Assembly: GCF_009938205.1 (NCBI RefSeq)
Contig: NZ_AP019655.1
Location: forward strand, 558,001-622,000
DNA: 64,000 nucleotides
Reading direction: 5' to 3'
Source of the DNA: Vibrio panuliri
Lineage (GTDB): Bacteria; Pseudomonadota; Gammaproteobacteria; Enterobacterales; Vibrionaceae
The first letter of the stretch is position 1. Every line of letters starts with the position of its first letter. The notes under the pieces were generated by a model. The model saw nothing but the letters and a program-made list of their open reading frames with translations. It did not search any database and was not told where the DNA came from. Made by a program: the position numbers and the translations under genes. This document shows, piece after piece, positions 17,604 through 25,221 of the stretch.

Positions 17604-18275
17604 ATGAAAAAATATATTTTTGGTTCGTTGTTTTTGCTCATAGTTGTTTTTAGTGCCTACTTATCGTTTGGTGTTTATAGGAACTCTTTTTTCTCAACAA
17701 ACATTGAAAATGGTAGCTATAGTGCGTGTCTCAATGATTCCAAAGTAATGAAATACAGTATTGACTTGTGGAATCAAGAGGACGTTTTTAATATTCGGTT
17801 TGTTGAATCAGGTAATGCTCATTGTTTTGCGCCAAAATTTCCATCAATAGAGGTATCGTCTTCAAAAGTCACACATTGGCTACACATTGTAGAAACATCG
17901 GGAGATGTACAGTTATCTGGCAAACATGCGTCCTTAGGTAACTTTGGTCCGCACTGGGTCTTTGTAGATGTTGGAAGCCAAGAGAAGCGTGATAGCAGTA
18001 ATCCAATTTATAGTTTGGGTGAGGTCTTTCGAGATAATCCAGGTTGGACTTCGGCTCCCCACATCACTTTAACTTGGAATGGAAAATTGTTTGGACTAGC
18101 TGAAATAGGAGGGGTGTTCTATCCAGTTGGCGGGGTGTCTTGGGGTTTTAACTTAAAGAGTTGGTCTTTAATGCCAGAAGCTATTGCCCCTCGATTACTC
18201 GAAAAAAGTGCTTGGTTGGAAGTAGTGGAAACGCTTAACAATGAGTATCCTGAGTATGTATTCAGTGTTAAATAA
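17604..18275 (+). CDS. Membrane-anchored hypothetical protein (cassette)
   Basis: 223 residues beginning MKKYIFGSLFLLIVVFSAYL, an uncleaved signal anchor or signal peptide. The rest is soluble, Trp- and Ser-rich (VTHWLHIVE, GNFGPHWVFVDVG, GGVSWGFNLKSWS) and probably extracytoplasmic beta structure. I recognise no domain. The ATG at 17604 gives the signal sequence directly; the frame is open ten codons further upstream. An AGGAGG lies 15 bases ahead and a closer AAAAGG just before the ATG. No attC separates it from the zinc-ribbon gene 75 bp upstream, so both may belong to one cassette. Confidence 0.6.
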   Translation: MKKYIFGSLFLLIVVFSAYLSFGVYRNSFFSTNIENGSYSACLNDSKVMKYSIDLWNQEDVFNIRFVESGNAHCFAPKFPSIEVSSSKVTHWLHIVETSGDVQLSGKHASLGNFGPHWVFVDVGSQEKRDSSNPIYSLGEVFRDNPGWTSAPHITLTWNGKLFGLAEIGGVFYPVGGVSWGFNLKSWSLMPEAIAPRLLEKSAWLEVVETLNNEYPEYVFSVK

Positions 18276-18279
18276 GCTG

Positions 18280-18647
18280 TGCAAGCTGTCATAGGATCAG
18301 ATTAGGCGTCCCTTTAGAGTTTGTTGGTAACATCAACAGGCGCGATTCAAAAAAGGTTAAAGAGTTATTTTCCAGTTATCTTCAGGCTCAGCCAAGGTGT
18401 AAGCAACTTTGCTGTTCGTTGTTATGGATACGCACCAATGAAGCGGCTAATCAAAGCAAGAGGGTTTGGACATAACTTATGTGATCTGCCTTATCGAGTT
18501 AATTCGATCTAATGTAATGTTCTTGCCCAATAATGCGCACCATCACACGCTTCGAGACCTATTCGCATAGGTGGCATATTTGTTATTGTAGTCAGTAGCT
18601 TAGAGCGGGTGACTAAAGAAGTGTTTTTAGCTAAATCAATGTTATTC
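18280..18647. repeat. Composite cassette-junction repeat, copy 4 (truncated)
   Basis: Lacks most of the structured block and keeps only its last bases (TGTCATAGGATCAGA). It then has TTAGGCGTCCC, GGTTAAAGAG, the block CTTCAGGCTCAGCCAAGGTG shared with copy 1, and a decayed transposase 5' end (CCAATAATGCGCACCATCAC and GCATAGGTGGCATATTTG), ending TTATTC before the core GTTAGTTG at 18648. It links the copy 1 type block and the transposase remnant in a single element. Confidence 0.7.
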
Positions 18648-18685
18648 GTTAGTTGTTACATAGCATTCGTACTAAAGGAAAAATT

Positions 18686-19057
18686 ATGGAAATGATGAAA
18701 GCTTTAGACATTATCTCAGCGTTATCAGACGGAGTTAATCCTGAAACTGGTGAAGATTTATCGAATGAAAGTTGTTTCAACCAACCACAAGTAATTCGAG
18801 CTTTGTGTGTGGCAAAGCAAAATCTTGAAGCATCAATTGCTGCTGATAAGCGCAAATCCGAGTTACCTGAGAATGCTGGTAAACCATGGAAGTCAGACGA
18901 AGATGAAATGCTATCTAAAGGGTTTGACTCAGGTTTAAGTATTGATGAACTGTCAAAATGCCATAAAAGAACAAAAGGCTCTATTGCGTCTAGGTTAGTT
19001 CGCTTAGGTAAAATTGTCGAGCGTTCAGATGTTTATGTCAAAAAATCAACGGCGTAA
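18686..19057 (+). CDS. SANT/Myb-like helix-turn-helix protein (cassette)
   Basis: 123 residues. The N-terminal half (MEMMKALDIISALSDGVNPE) is a short helical region with a GVNPETGE turn. The C-terminal half has the pattern W-KSDEDEML...GFDSGLSIDELSK then KRTKGSIASRLVRLGKIV, a Myb-like helix-turn-helix of the kind found in small bacterial proteins that bind DNA or regulate their own locus. AAGGAAAAATT precedes the ATG. It starts 38 bp after a GTTAGTTG cassette core. Exact role unknown. Confidence 0.65.
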   Translation: MEMMKALDIISALSDGVNPETGEDLSNESCFNQPQVIRALCVAKQNLEASIAADKRKSELPENAGKPWKSDEDEMLSKGFDSGLSIDELSKCHKRTKGSIASRLVRLGKIVERSDVYVKKSTA

Positions 19058-19440
19058 AAACACTTAAACCTTCTGCCTGTTAATAGGCAATATCGTTCTG
19101 TTGGCTGCGCCCGCAGCCAGCGCCTTTAAATATCGAAGTCCCCGATTTTGTGTTGTTATTTTGCTCATCATATATTGCGAACGACAAACGCATAGTTTGA
19201 TCTCGTTGTCGCGTGTGGCTACACAGAGAGTAAAAACTGAACACTCAAGGAGCGGATGTTCGAATTACACCCAATAATGCGCACCACCACACGCTTAGAG
19301 ACCTATTCGCATAGGTGGTATATTTGCTAGTCTAGTCAGCAGGTTAGAGTGATGAATTTATGAAGTAGCACTTGGTCTTGCTGGTCAAGAGTGTCAATAC
19401 TAAAGTGGTTGTGAGCTAAGCAATCCCGCAGAAATAACCT
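19058..19440. repeat. Composite cassette-junction repeat, copy 5 (oldest, degraded)
   Basis: Starts CACTTAAACCTTCTGCCTG just after the upstream stop. The structured block is diverged, but its stem GGCTGCGCCCGCAGCC is intact with a changed loop. The transposase remnant is recognisable as CCAATAATGCGCACCACCAC and CCTATTCGCATAGGTGGTAT. The IS end GGAATCCATG is lost. Confidence 0.65.
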
Positions 19441-19454
19441 ACATGGAGAGTAAA

Positions 19455-20045
19455 ATGTGGTTTAAAGACGTAGAGTTAGAGTCTGAAAATGTAAAACTTG
19501 TGGCTTTAACAATGGAGCACAAGCAAGCATTGGCAGAGGCGGCAACAGACGGCAAACTTTGGGAATTATGGTTCACATCTGTCCCCAATCCTGAAAATGT
19601 TTCTAGCTATATCTCGACAGCATTGGAGCAGAAAGCGAAAGGCGTCGCTTTACCTTTTGTTGTTATCGAAAAATCAAGCGGAAAGGTTATCGGCTCTACT
19701 CGTTTTTGTAATGCTGACCTTATAAATCAAAGAGTTGAAATTGGTTACACTTGGTATAGTAAAAGTTATCAAAGCACATCATGTAATACAGAGTGTAAGT
19801 TGCTGCTTTTAACTCACGCATTTGAAAGCCTCGATGCCATTGCAGTGGAGTTTCGAACCAGTTGGCATAACCATGCTTCAAGATCTGCGATTGCACGTTT
19901 AGGGGCAAAGCAAGATGGAGTGCTTAGAAATCACCAGAAAATGCCCAATGGTGGCTATCGAGATACGGTAGTATTCTCCATCATCAATATTGAATGGCCC
20001 TCGATTAAACAGAGCCTAGCGTTCAAGCTATCAGTATATAGCTAA
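19455..20045 (+). CDS. GNAT acetyltransferase, RimJ/RimL type (cassette)
   Basis: 196 residues. The N-terminus (VELESENVKLVALTMEHKQAL) and the order WFTSVPNPENVSSYI, LPFVVIEKSSGKVIGSTRF, RVEIGYTWYSKSY, KLLLLTHAFE and NHASRSAIARLGAKQDG match RimJ/RimL-like N-acetyltransferases, which modify protein N-termini or small molecules. Substrate unknown. ATG 19455 is chosen because GGAGAG sits just upstream; an ATG at 19443 would add four residues. An attC follows immediately. Confidence 0.85.
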   Translation: MWFKDVELESENVKLVALTMEHKQALAEAATDGKLWELWFTSVPNPENVSSYISTALEQKAKGVALPFVVIEKSSGKVIGSTRFCNADLINQRVEIGYTWYSKSYQSTSCNTECKLLLLTHAFESLDAIAVEFRTSWHNHASRSAIARLGAKQDGVLRNHQKMPNGGYRDTVVFSIINIEWPSIKQSLAFKLSVYS

Positions 20046-20135
20046 CAATTGCTTGGGATGACAGCTAACTTTTGGCATTGTCAGTGTTTTTTGCTTGGGG
20101 GTAGTTGTCAATCAGATATGCGGGCTTTGGTGAAA
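20042..20135 (+). repeat. attC site, right part replaced
   Basis: GCTAACAATTGCTTGGG, then GACAGCTAACTTTTGGCATT, closely like the left arm of the attC at 14009. The right arm (TAGTTGTCA...) is eroded and runs into an IS1111 end remnant rather than a GTTA core. Confidence 0.55.
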
Positions 20136-20180
20136 GTGCATACCACTTAAGCGTGGCAGTTTCTGTGGAGGAGGGAGATA
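20136..20180. mobile_element. IS1111-type element, left-end remnant only
   Basis: GTGCATACCACTTAAGCG, then TGGCAGTTTCTGTGGAGG, matches the leader of the broken IS1111 copy at 14981-15020 (ATACCACTTAAGTGTGGCAG). No transposase sequence remains. Confidence 0.6.
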
Positions 20181-20216
20181 TCTTGTGGATATCAAACTCT
20201 AGTCAATAGAGGGAAT

Positions 20217-20516
20217 ATGGATAAATATCAGGGAATTATAGAGTTTCTTGCTATGTCGGGAATCTTGCCATTAGCGATCTTGGTTTTTTTGTTCTTAGCC
20301 GGTTTTGGCCTGATTTTATTGATCGTTTTTGCTGCGTCAAAAAGCAAAACAGACAGCCAATCAGCGCAGGGGAACAATGACATACAAAGTTTTGAGAAAT
20401 ACTATGATCCTGGGTTGCCAGAACGAGCATGCCAAAATTGCTTAAGTAGCATTAAAAAAGGTAGGGTTGTGTGCGATAAGTGTGGAAAGTTGGATAGTCG
20501 CGTAGTCTCAATATAA
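20217..20516 (+). CDS. Membrane protein with C-terminal zinc ribbon (cassette)
   Basis: 99 residues: one strong membrane helix at about 17-40 (LPLAILVFLFLAGFGLILLI), a polar linker, and a C-terminal treble pair ACQNC...VCDKCGK that should bind zinc in the cytoplasm. No family recognised. AGAGGGA precedes the ATG. Like the zinc-ribbon gene at 17268 it pairs a zinc site with membrane anchoring, but the order is reversed. Confidence 0.65.
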   Translation: MDKYQGIIEFLAMSGILPLAILVFLFLAGFGLILLIVFAASKSKTDSQSAQGNNDIQSFEKYYDPGLPERACQNCLSSIKKGRVVCDKCGKLDSRVVSI

Positions 20517-20677
20517 CGTATATCAATAACTCCTATTTCGGTCTCTCTTTTGCCTGTGGTCTGTTATAGCCGCCACAATCAATCCATTGTTAGATTTGTC
20601 ACCAAAAATAATGTTTATATTCGGTGCGATACTACGTGTTTACACACGTTAGTAAGTTATTATTTACAAGGAAGTAT

Positions 20678-21115
20678 ATGCGGTTTATCTATTTTCTCGT
20701 GGTAGCAATTATTGCCTCAACAAGCAGTTTTATTGTACATGTAATATCTGCAGAGTGGTGACCAAGCTGGGTTGCATCTCAAATACAGGGCATATCAGTT
20801 CAGCCATCATGGAGTGTTCGATATGTGGCATTAATAACATCAATAGAGTACGGTCTTGGGGCAACTTTTATCTACGCCCTAGCAAGAGATAGGCTGATAA
20901 AAGCAGGGCGAACAAAAGCAGTCGTCATTTTTTCCATACTATTAATGGCAATTCATGGAGCCTTTATTCGCCAGCCATTAATGGATTATGTAATTGGAAA
21001 CCCCTTGCATGTCGTCGTTGTTCAGAATGGATTTAAGTGGTTAGTTTGGTTGTTAATGTCACTAATAATTGTGGTGGGTTATGAGTTTACGAGCCAAATA
21101 AAGAGAGCTACTTAG
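20678..21115 (+). pseudogene. Four-helix membrane protein interrupted by an in-frame TGA (cassette)
   Basis: ATG 20678, preceded by AAGGAAG, opens a membrane protein (MRFIYFLVVAIIASTSSFIV). After 27 codons a TGA at 20759-20761 stops it. The same frame continues without shift for another 117 codons, with helices around LITSIEYGLGATFIYAL, AVVIFSILLMAIHGAF and WLVWLLMSLIIVVGY. The downstream part might be translated from GTG 20825, but the simplest reading is a single point mutation in a TGG or CGA codon. Family not recognised. Confidence 0.7.
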
Positions 21116-21201
21116 CTACCTACATAGCGAGTGTTTTGCGAGATAATTGATGGCTAAGGAATCCAATATCATTTGTTAAGAAGCAGGAGGATGCGTCGAT
21201 T
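21116..21201. other. Cassette junction with decayed repeat end
   Basis: AAGGAATCCAATATCATTTG followed by TTAAG resembles the GGGAATCCATGTCATTCGTTA junction of the composite repeats, suggesting another, nearly erased copy between cassettes. No attC arms are clear. Confidence 0.4.
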
Positions 21202-21597
21202 ATGATCAAACAAGTTGGACAGACGGAAATTAAAGAAAAGCATCTTGCTTCGTGCCATTGTGGTTCTGTTGTGTTGGAGCTGTATTTGCCTAATGGCATC
21301 GAAAAGCCAAGGCGTTGCGACTGCTCAATCTGCCGAAGAAAAGGCGCGATAGTTGGTTCTGTTCCTCTGGCTCACATTAAAATCTTAAAGGGTCGATCCG
21401 TGCTAAAGCTCTACCAGTTTAATACCGGTACGGCTAAACATTATTTTTGCTCAAACTGCGGTATCTATACCCATCATCAGAGACGTTCAGACCCGAGTGA
21501 ATATGGTTATAATATTGGCTGTCTAGAGGGCGTAAACCCATATGATTTAGGTGCTATTGAAATCATGGATGGTGTCAATCACCCGGCTGATAGATAA
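21202..21597 (+). CDS. GFA/CENP-V-fold protein (cassette)
   Basis: 131 residues with the zinc-cysteine set of the GFA (glutathione-dependent formaldehyde-activating enzyme-like) fold: SCHCGSV near residue 17, CDCSICRRKG near 45 and FCSNCGIYTHHQ near 83. Enzymatic activity is unproven for most members. GCAGGAGGA gives a good ribosome site. It lies among the last cassettes; the decayed IS-end motif AGAGGGGGGAATT follows it at about 21641. Confidence 0.82.
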   Translation: MIKQVGQTEIKEKHLASCHCGSVVLELYLPNGIEKPRRCDCSICRRKGAIVGSVPLAHIKILKGRSVLKLYQFNTGTAKHYFCSNCGIYTHHQRRSDPSEYGYNIGCLEGVNPYDLGAIEIMDGVNHPADR

Positions 21598-21693
21598 CAT
21601 AGGTATCGGATAGTCTGAGTATTATTTTAGTCGCTCCTCAAGAGGGGGGAATTGGTTTATTGGTTATGTGAAAAGCAAATTAGGGAAGTTGCT

Positions 21694-22617
21694 ATGGCAA
21701 GACGTTACGACATTATCGGAGCTCCATTCAATCAACTTGGTTTTTTCAATACCACAGAAAATACCGTGGAGGGTTTGCGACGAATGGATGAGCGGACTTG
21801 GGTGGGACTTTCTGACTGGATTCATGTGCGTAATAGCCGCTGGAGAAGTGAAATTAGAGATGTTGGGGATGTAATACCAAACAACAAGGTTATTGATTTC
21901 ATTGCACAGAAGCGAAATGAAGAGGCGTTAGCTGAGTATTCAAATCAATTAAAGTCCAAAGTTTTGCACTCTTACCAATCCGGGCGTTTTCCAATCACTA
22001 TCGGTGGTGACCATTCGATTTCGGTCGGAACGTTACTTGCAACGTTAGATTTTTATCAAAATCAGCGTAATGAAAGAGTCGCTATTGTTTGGGTAGACGC
22101 TCATGCTGATTGCAATAGCAGCTTAGAAAGCAATCTGCATGGCAAGCCCTTAGCTATGTTGACCAATGAATATTGCCACAATGGTTGGTCGGTGCCTGAA
22201 GAGTTAGCTCTGTCATCGGAGCAAATATTTTATATTGGTGTTCGAGACTATATGCCAAGCGAATATGAGTTTATTCAAAGGGGTGGGGTCACCAATTACG
22301 ATATGTCTCATCTTGATACCGTGGGTATGCAGAGTGTTTTGACAGAACTGCTTGATGAAGTTGACAGACGTTTTGACCGAGTATATTTATCGTTTGATTA
22401 TGATGTTCTTGATGGCAGCATTTTTCGCTCGTGTGCTACGCCAAGTGTTGGTGGAATATCAGCACGTGAAGCTATTCATTTGGTTCATACCATTACCTCC
22501 AGCCCCAAGTTTGTTGGTGCTGATTTTGTCGAATATTTACCAGAGTTAGACTCGACGGGCGTATCAAAAGAACTCATGGTTAAGCTAATTGATGCTGTGT
22601 GGGGTTTTCGTGGTTAA
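21694..22617 (+). CDS. Arginase/agmatinase-superfamily ureohydrolase
   Basis: 307 residues of the binuclear-manganese arginase fold, which removes a guanidino-type group from its substrate. Seen: GGDHSISVG near residue 105, the metal motif WVDAHADCNSS near 130, and YLSFDYDVLDGS near 232. The last motif normally reads DxDxxDP; Gly replaces Pro here. Substrate (arginine, agmatine, formiminoglutamate or other) cannot be assigned. I start at ATG 21694 (MARRYDIIGAPF); the frame is open 14 codons earlier. A terminator ends the array 28 bp downstream, so this is the last cassette or the first gene after it. Confidence 0.82.
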   Translation: MARRYDIIGAPFNQLGFFNTTENTVEGLRRMDERTWVGLSDWIHVRNSRWRSEIRDVGDVIPNNKVIDFIAQKRNEEALAEYSNQLKSKVLHSYQSGRFPITIGGDHSISVGTLLATLDFYQNQRNERVAIVWVDAHADCNSSLESNLHGKPLAMLTNEYCHNGWSVPEELALSSEQIFYIGVRDYMPSEYEFIQRGGVTNYDMSHLDTVGMQSVLTELLDEVDRRFDRVYLSFDYDVLDGSIFRSCATPSVGGISAREAIHLVHTITSSPKFVGADFVEYLPELDSTGVSKELMVKLIDAVWGFRG

Positions 22618-22644
22618 CTCACCGGAATGAATGATCGATGCGAC

Positions 22645-22669
22645 AAAGCCCAACGCTAGGTTGGGCTTT
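22645..22669. terminator. Bidirectional terminator at the end of the array
   Basis: AAAGCCCAAC and GTTGGGCTTT form a ten-pair stem with loop GCTAG, followed by GTTTTATT. It lies between convergent genes. Confidence 0.85.
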
Positions 22670-22679
22670 GTTTTATTGA

Positions 22680-22961
22680 TTAGTCAGCGTCAAATTGCTG
22701 TTGGGCTAATTTGACCAGAGCTTGACGTTCAGCTTCCGTTTCTGAGATTAATTGAATGTCCGTTTCAAAATCTTCCTCAATCGCTTGAGGAACAAATACA
22801 AAGTACTTGTTAACGTTCATAAACAACCTCAATGTATGCTTGTTTCGTATGTATGCAAAGTTATCGAGTCGGCGAGAATACGGAATGTTGTTGATAAAGT
22901 CATCATCCGTTAGAAACTTTTTTGCGGCGTAGAAGGTAGGAGGAGAGGGGATGACAGACAA
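22680..22961 (-). CDS. Small hypothetical protein
   Basis: 93 residues, charged and probably cytoplasmic, with an aromatic N-terminal half (PPTFYAAKKF, DFINNIPYSRRLDNFAYI) and an acidic helical end (SETEAERQALVKLAQQQF). No family recognised and no membrane segment. It follows gnd on the same strand with only 60 bp between, so it could be co-transcribed. Start support is modest. Confidence 0.5.
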   Translation of the reverse strand: MSVIPSPPTFYAAKKFLTDDDFINNIPYSRRLDNFAYIRNKHTLRLFMNVNKYFVFVPQAIEEDFETDIQLISETEAERQALVKLAQQQFDAD

Positions 22962-23021
22962 GGCGCAGATAAAAAAGGCCGATATTAACTATCGACCTTT
23001 TAAGCTCAATTGAGTTAGCGA

Positions 23022-24470
23022 TTACACATCGTAAGTCGTTGACGCTGTGTTGCCGCCTGTACCTGTCCAGTTTGTATGGAAGAACTCACCACGTGCACGG
23101 TCAGTACGCTCATAAGTGTGAGCACCGAAGTAGTCACGCTGAGCTTGCAGTAAGTTAGCTGGTAGACGCGCGGTTGTGTAACCATCTAGGAAAGTTAGCG
23201 CAGAAGTCGTACATGGCATTGGGATACCTGCTTCTAGAGACTTCGCTGCAACCTTACGCCAAGCACTTAGGCTATTTTGTAGGATGCCTTTGAAGTAAGC
23301 ATCAGAGCCTAGGAATGCAAGATCTGGGTTTGCATCATAAGCATCACGAATGTTACCTAGGAATGCAGAGCGAATGATACAGCCACCACGCCACATAAGA
23401 GCAACGTTGCCGTAGTTCAGATCCCAGCCGTTTTCGTTTGATGCTTCACGCATTAGCATAAAGCCTTGTGCGTAAGAGATGATTTTTGAAGCAAGTAGTG
23501 CTTGGCGAAGTGCATCAACCCACTCTTGCTTATCACCTTCAACTGGCGCAATAGTTTTGCCGAATAGTTGCTCAGCTTCAACACGTTGATCTTTAAGTGC
23601 CGATAGGCAACGAGCAAATACTGACTCAGAGATAAGCGTTAGCGGAATACCAAGGTCTAGAGCGTTGATGCCTGTCCATTTACCGGTACCTTTTTGGCCC
23701 GCAGTATCAAGGATCTTTTCAACTAGCGCTTCACCATCTTCGTCTTTGTAGCCAAGGATGTCAGCGGTAATTTCTACTAGGTAGCTGTTTAGCTCAGTTT
23801 GGTTCCAATCAGCAAACACGGCTTGCATTTCATCCGCCGACATACCTAGGCCATCTTTCATGAACTGGTAAGCTTCTGTGATTAGCTGCATGTCGCCGTA
23901 TTCGATACCATTGTGTACCATTTTAACGAAGTGACCAGCACCGTCGTTACCAACCCAGTCACAGCAAGGCTCGCCAGCGTCAGTTTTTGCAGAGATCGCT
24001 TGGAAGATAGGTTTTACCGCTTCCCATGCTTCAGGAGCACCACCAGGCATGATAGATGGACCAAAGCGAGCGCCTTCTTCACCACCAGATACGCCAGTAC
24101 CGATAAAGTGGATGCCTTTCTCACGTAGCGCAGCTACACGGCGGTTAGTATCAGGGTAGTTAGTGTTACCACCGTCGATGATAATGTCGCCTTTGTCTAG
24201 CAGTGGTGTTAGCGCGTCGATAAACGTATCAACCACGTCACCAGCTCTAACCATCAACATCACTTTACGTGGCGTTTCTAGCTTCTCAACGAGCTCTTCT
24301 AGCGAGTATGCGCCAACAATGTTTGTGTCTTTTGCTGGGCCTTCTAAAAAGTCGTCTACTTTCGCAGCTGTACGGTTATGAGCAACCACTTTGAAGCCAT
24401 GGTCATTCATGTTTAGGATAAGGTTTTGACCCATTACTGCTAGGCCAATTACACCGATATCACCTTTCAT
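23022..24470 (-). CDS. gnd: 6-phosphogluconate dehydrogenase, decarboxylating
   Basis: Third step of the oxidative pentose phosphate pathway: 6-phosphogluconate plus NADP to ribulose-5-phosphate, CO2 and NADPH. 482 residues, complete. Seen: the N-terminal Rossmann motif GLAVMGQNL, substrate residues in GVSGGEEGARFGPSIMPGG, the signature GDMQLITEAYQFM, catalytic Lys in GAGHFVKMVHNGIEYGDMQ, and the C-terminal HTNWTGTGG tail. It lies 34 bp after pgl in the operon zwf-pgl-gnd. Confidence 0.97.
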   Translation of the reverse strand: MKGDIGVIGLAVMGQNLILNMNDHGFKVVAHNRTAAKVDDFLEGPAKDTNIVGAYSLEELVEKLETPRKVMLMVRAGDVVDTFIDALTPLLDKGDIIIDGGNTNYPDTNRRVAALREKGIHFIGTGVSGGEEGARFGPSIMPGGAPEAWEAVKPIFQAISAKTDAGEPCCDWVGNDGAGHFVKMVHNGIEYGDMQLITEAYQFMKDGLGMSADEMQAVFADWNQTELNSYLVEITADILGYKDEDGEALVEKILDTAGQKGTGKWTGINALDLGIPLTLISESVFARCLSALKDQRVEAEQLFGKTIAPVEGDKQEWVDALRQALLASKIISYAQGFMLMREASNENGWDLNYGNVALMWRGGCIIRSAFLGNIRDAYDANPDLAFLGSDAYFKGILQNSLSAWRKVAAKSLEAGIPMPCTTSALTFLDGYTTARLPANLLQAQRDYFGAHTYERTDRARGEFFHTNWTGTGGNTASTTYDV

Positions 24471-24504
24471 TGTATTTCTCCAATTGTGTCGTACGACGCT
24501 CGCG

Positions 24505-25221
24505 TTACGCGATTTTTGCTGCTGCGTCTGAATCTAAGTACCACTCGGTTTCGCCAGTTTTAGACTGGATTTTTGCTGCTGGATAAGGCAGTTCACTCGC
24601 CGGAGTAGTATGAATTTCGTTTACGATATCAACTTTGCCTGCGCCAAGCACAAGGTAGCTGATACGTTTGGCGGCTTCTAAAACCTTTGCTGTTTTTGAG
24701 ACGCGAATTTGACCAGATTCTGGGTGAGAAGCTAACACTGATAGATTCTCATCTTGGTAGTTAGTGACACCCGGGAACAGTGACGCGGTATGACCATCTG
24801 CGCCAACACCAAGTAAGATCCAATCAAATACTGGCGTGCCATTTTCGCATGGGATCACGTCAGCCATTTCTTGAGCAAAACGTACAGCTTCCGCTTCAGG
24901 TTGCTCTTCACCGCGAATACGGTGAATGTTTTCCGCAGGGATTGCGACTTGGCTAAACAGCAGGGCGTTTGCTTCGCCGTAGTTGCTTTCAGCGTCATCT
25001 GGCGCTACGCAACGTTCATCACCCCACCAGAAGTGTAGGTTTTGCCACTGAATAGAGTCTGCGAATGGTTGGCTAGCCAATAGTTTAAATAGCATTTTAG
25101 GCGTGCTGCCACCTGATAGAGAAATATGAACAGGGCGGTTAAGCTCACTGTAAGCTTTCATATCGTTTGCTAGGCTTTCAACAACCTGTTCTGCGGTGTC
25201 AAAGATCTTATGGTTGATCAT
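24505..25221 (-). CDS. pgl: 6-phosphogluconolactonase
   Basis: Hydrolyses 6-phosphogluconolactone between Zwf and Gnd. 238 residues of the DevB/SOL type (not the E. coli YbhE type). Seen: SLSGGSTPKMLF, FWWGDERCV, and LGVGADGHTASLFPG with the catalytic His. The start overlaps the zwf stop by four bases (ATGA), indicating translational coupling. Confidence 0.95.
   Translation of the reverse strand: MINHKIFDTAEQVVESLANDMKAYSELNRPVHISLSGGSTPKMLFKLLASQPFADSIQWQNLHFWWGDERCVAPDDAESNYGEANALLFSQVAIPAENIHRIRGEEQPEAEAVRFAQEMADVIPCENGTPVFDWILLGVGADGHTASLFPGVTNYQDENLSVLASHPESGQIRVSKTAKVLEAAKRISYLVLGAGKVDIVNEIHTTPASELPYPAAKIQSKTGETEWYLDSDAAAKIA

Noticed and set aside
10687..19440. CRISPR array as explanation for the regularly recurring repeats.
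   Set aside because: Repeats are hundreds of bases long, unevenly spaced, contain transposase coding sequence and flank genes; no cas genes.
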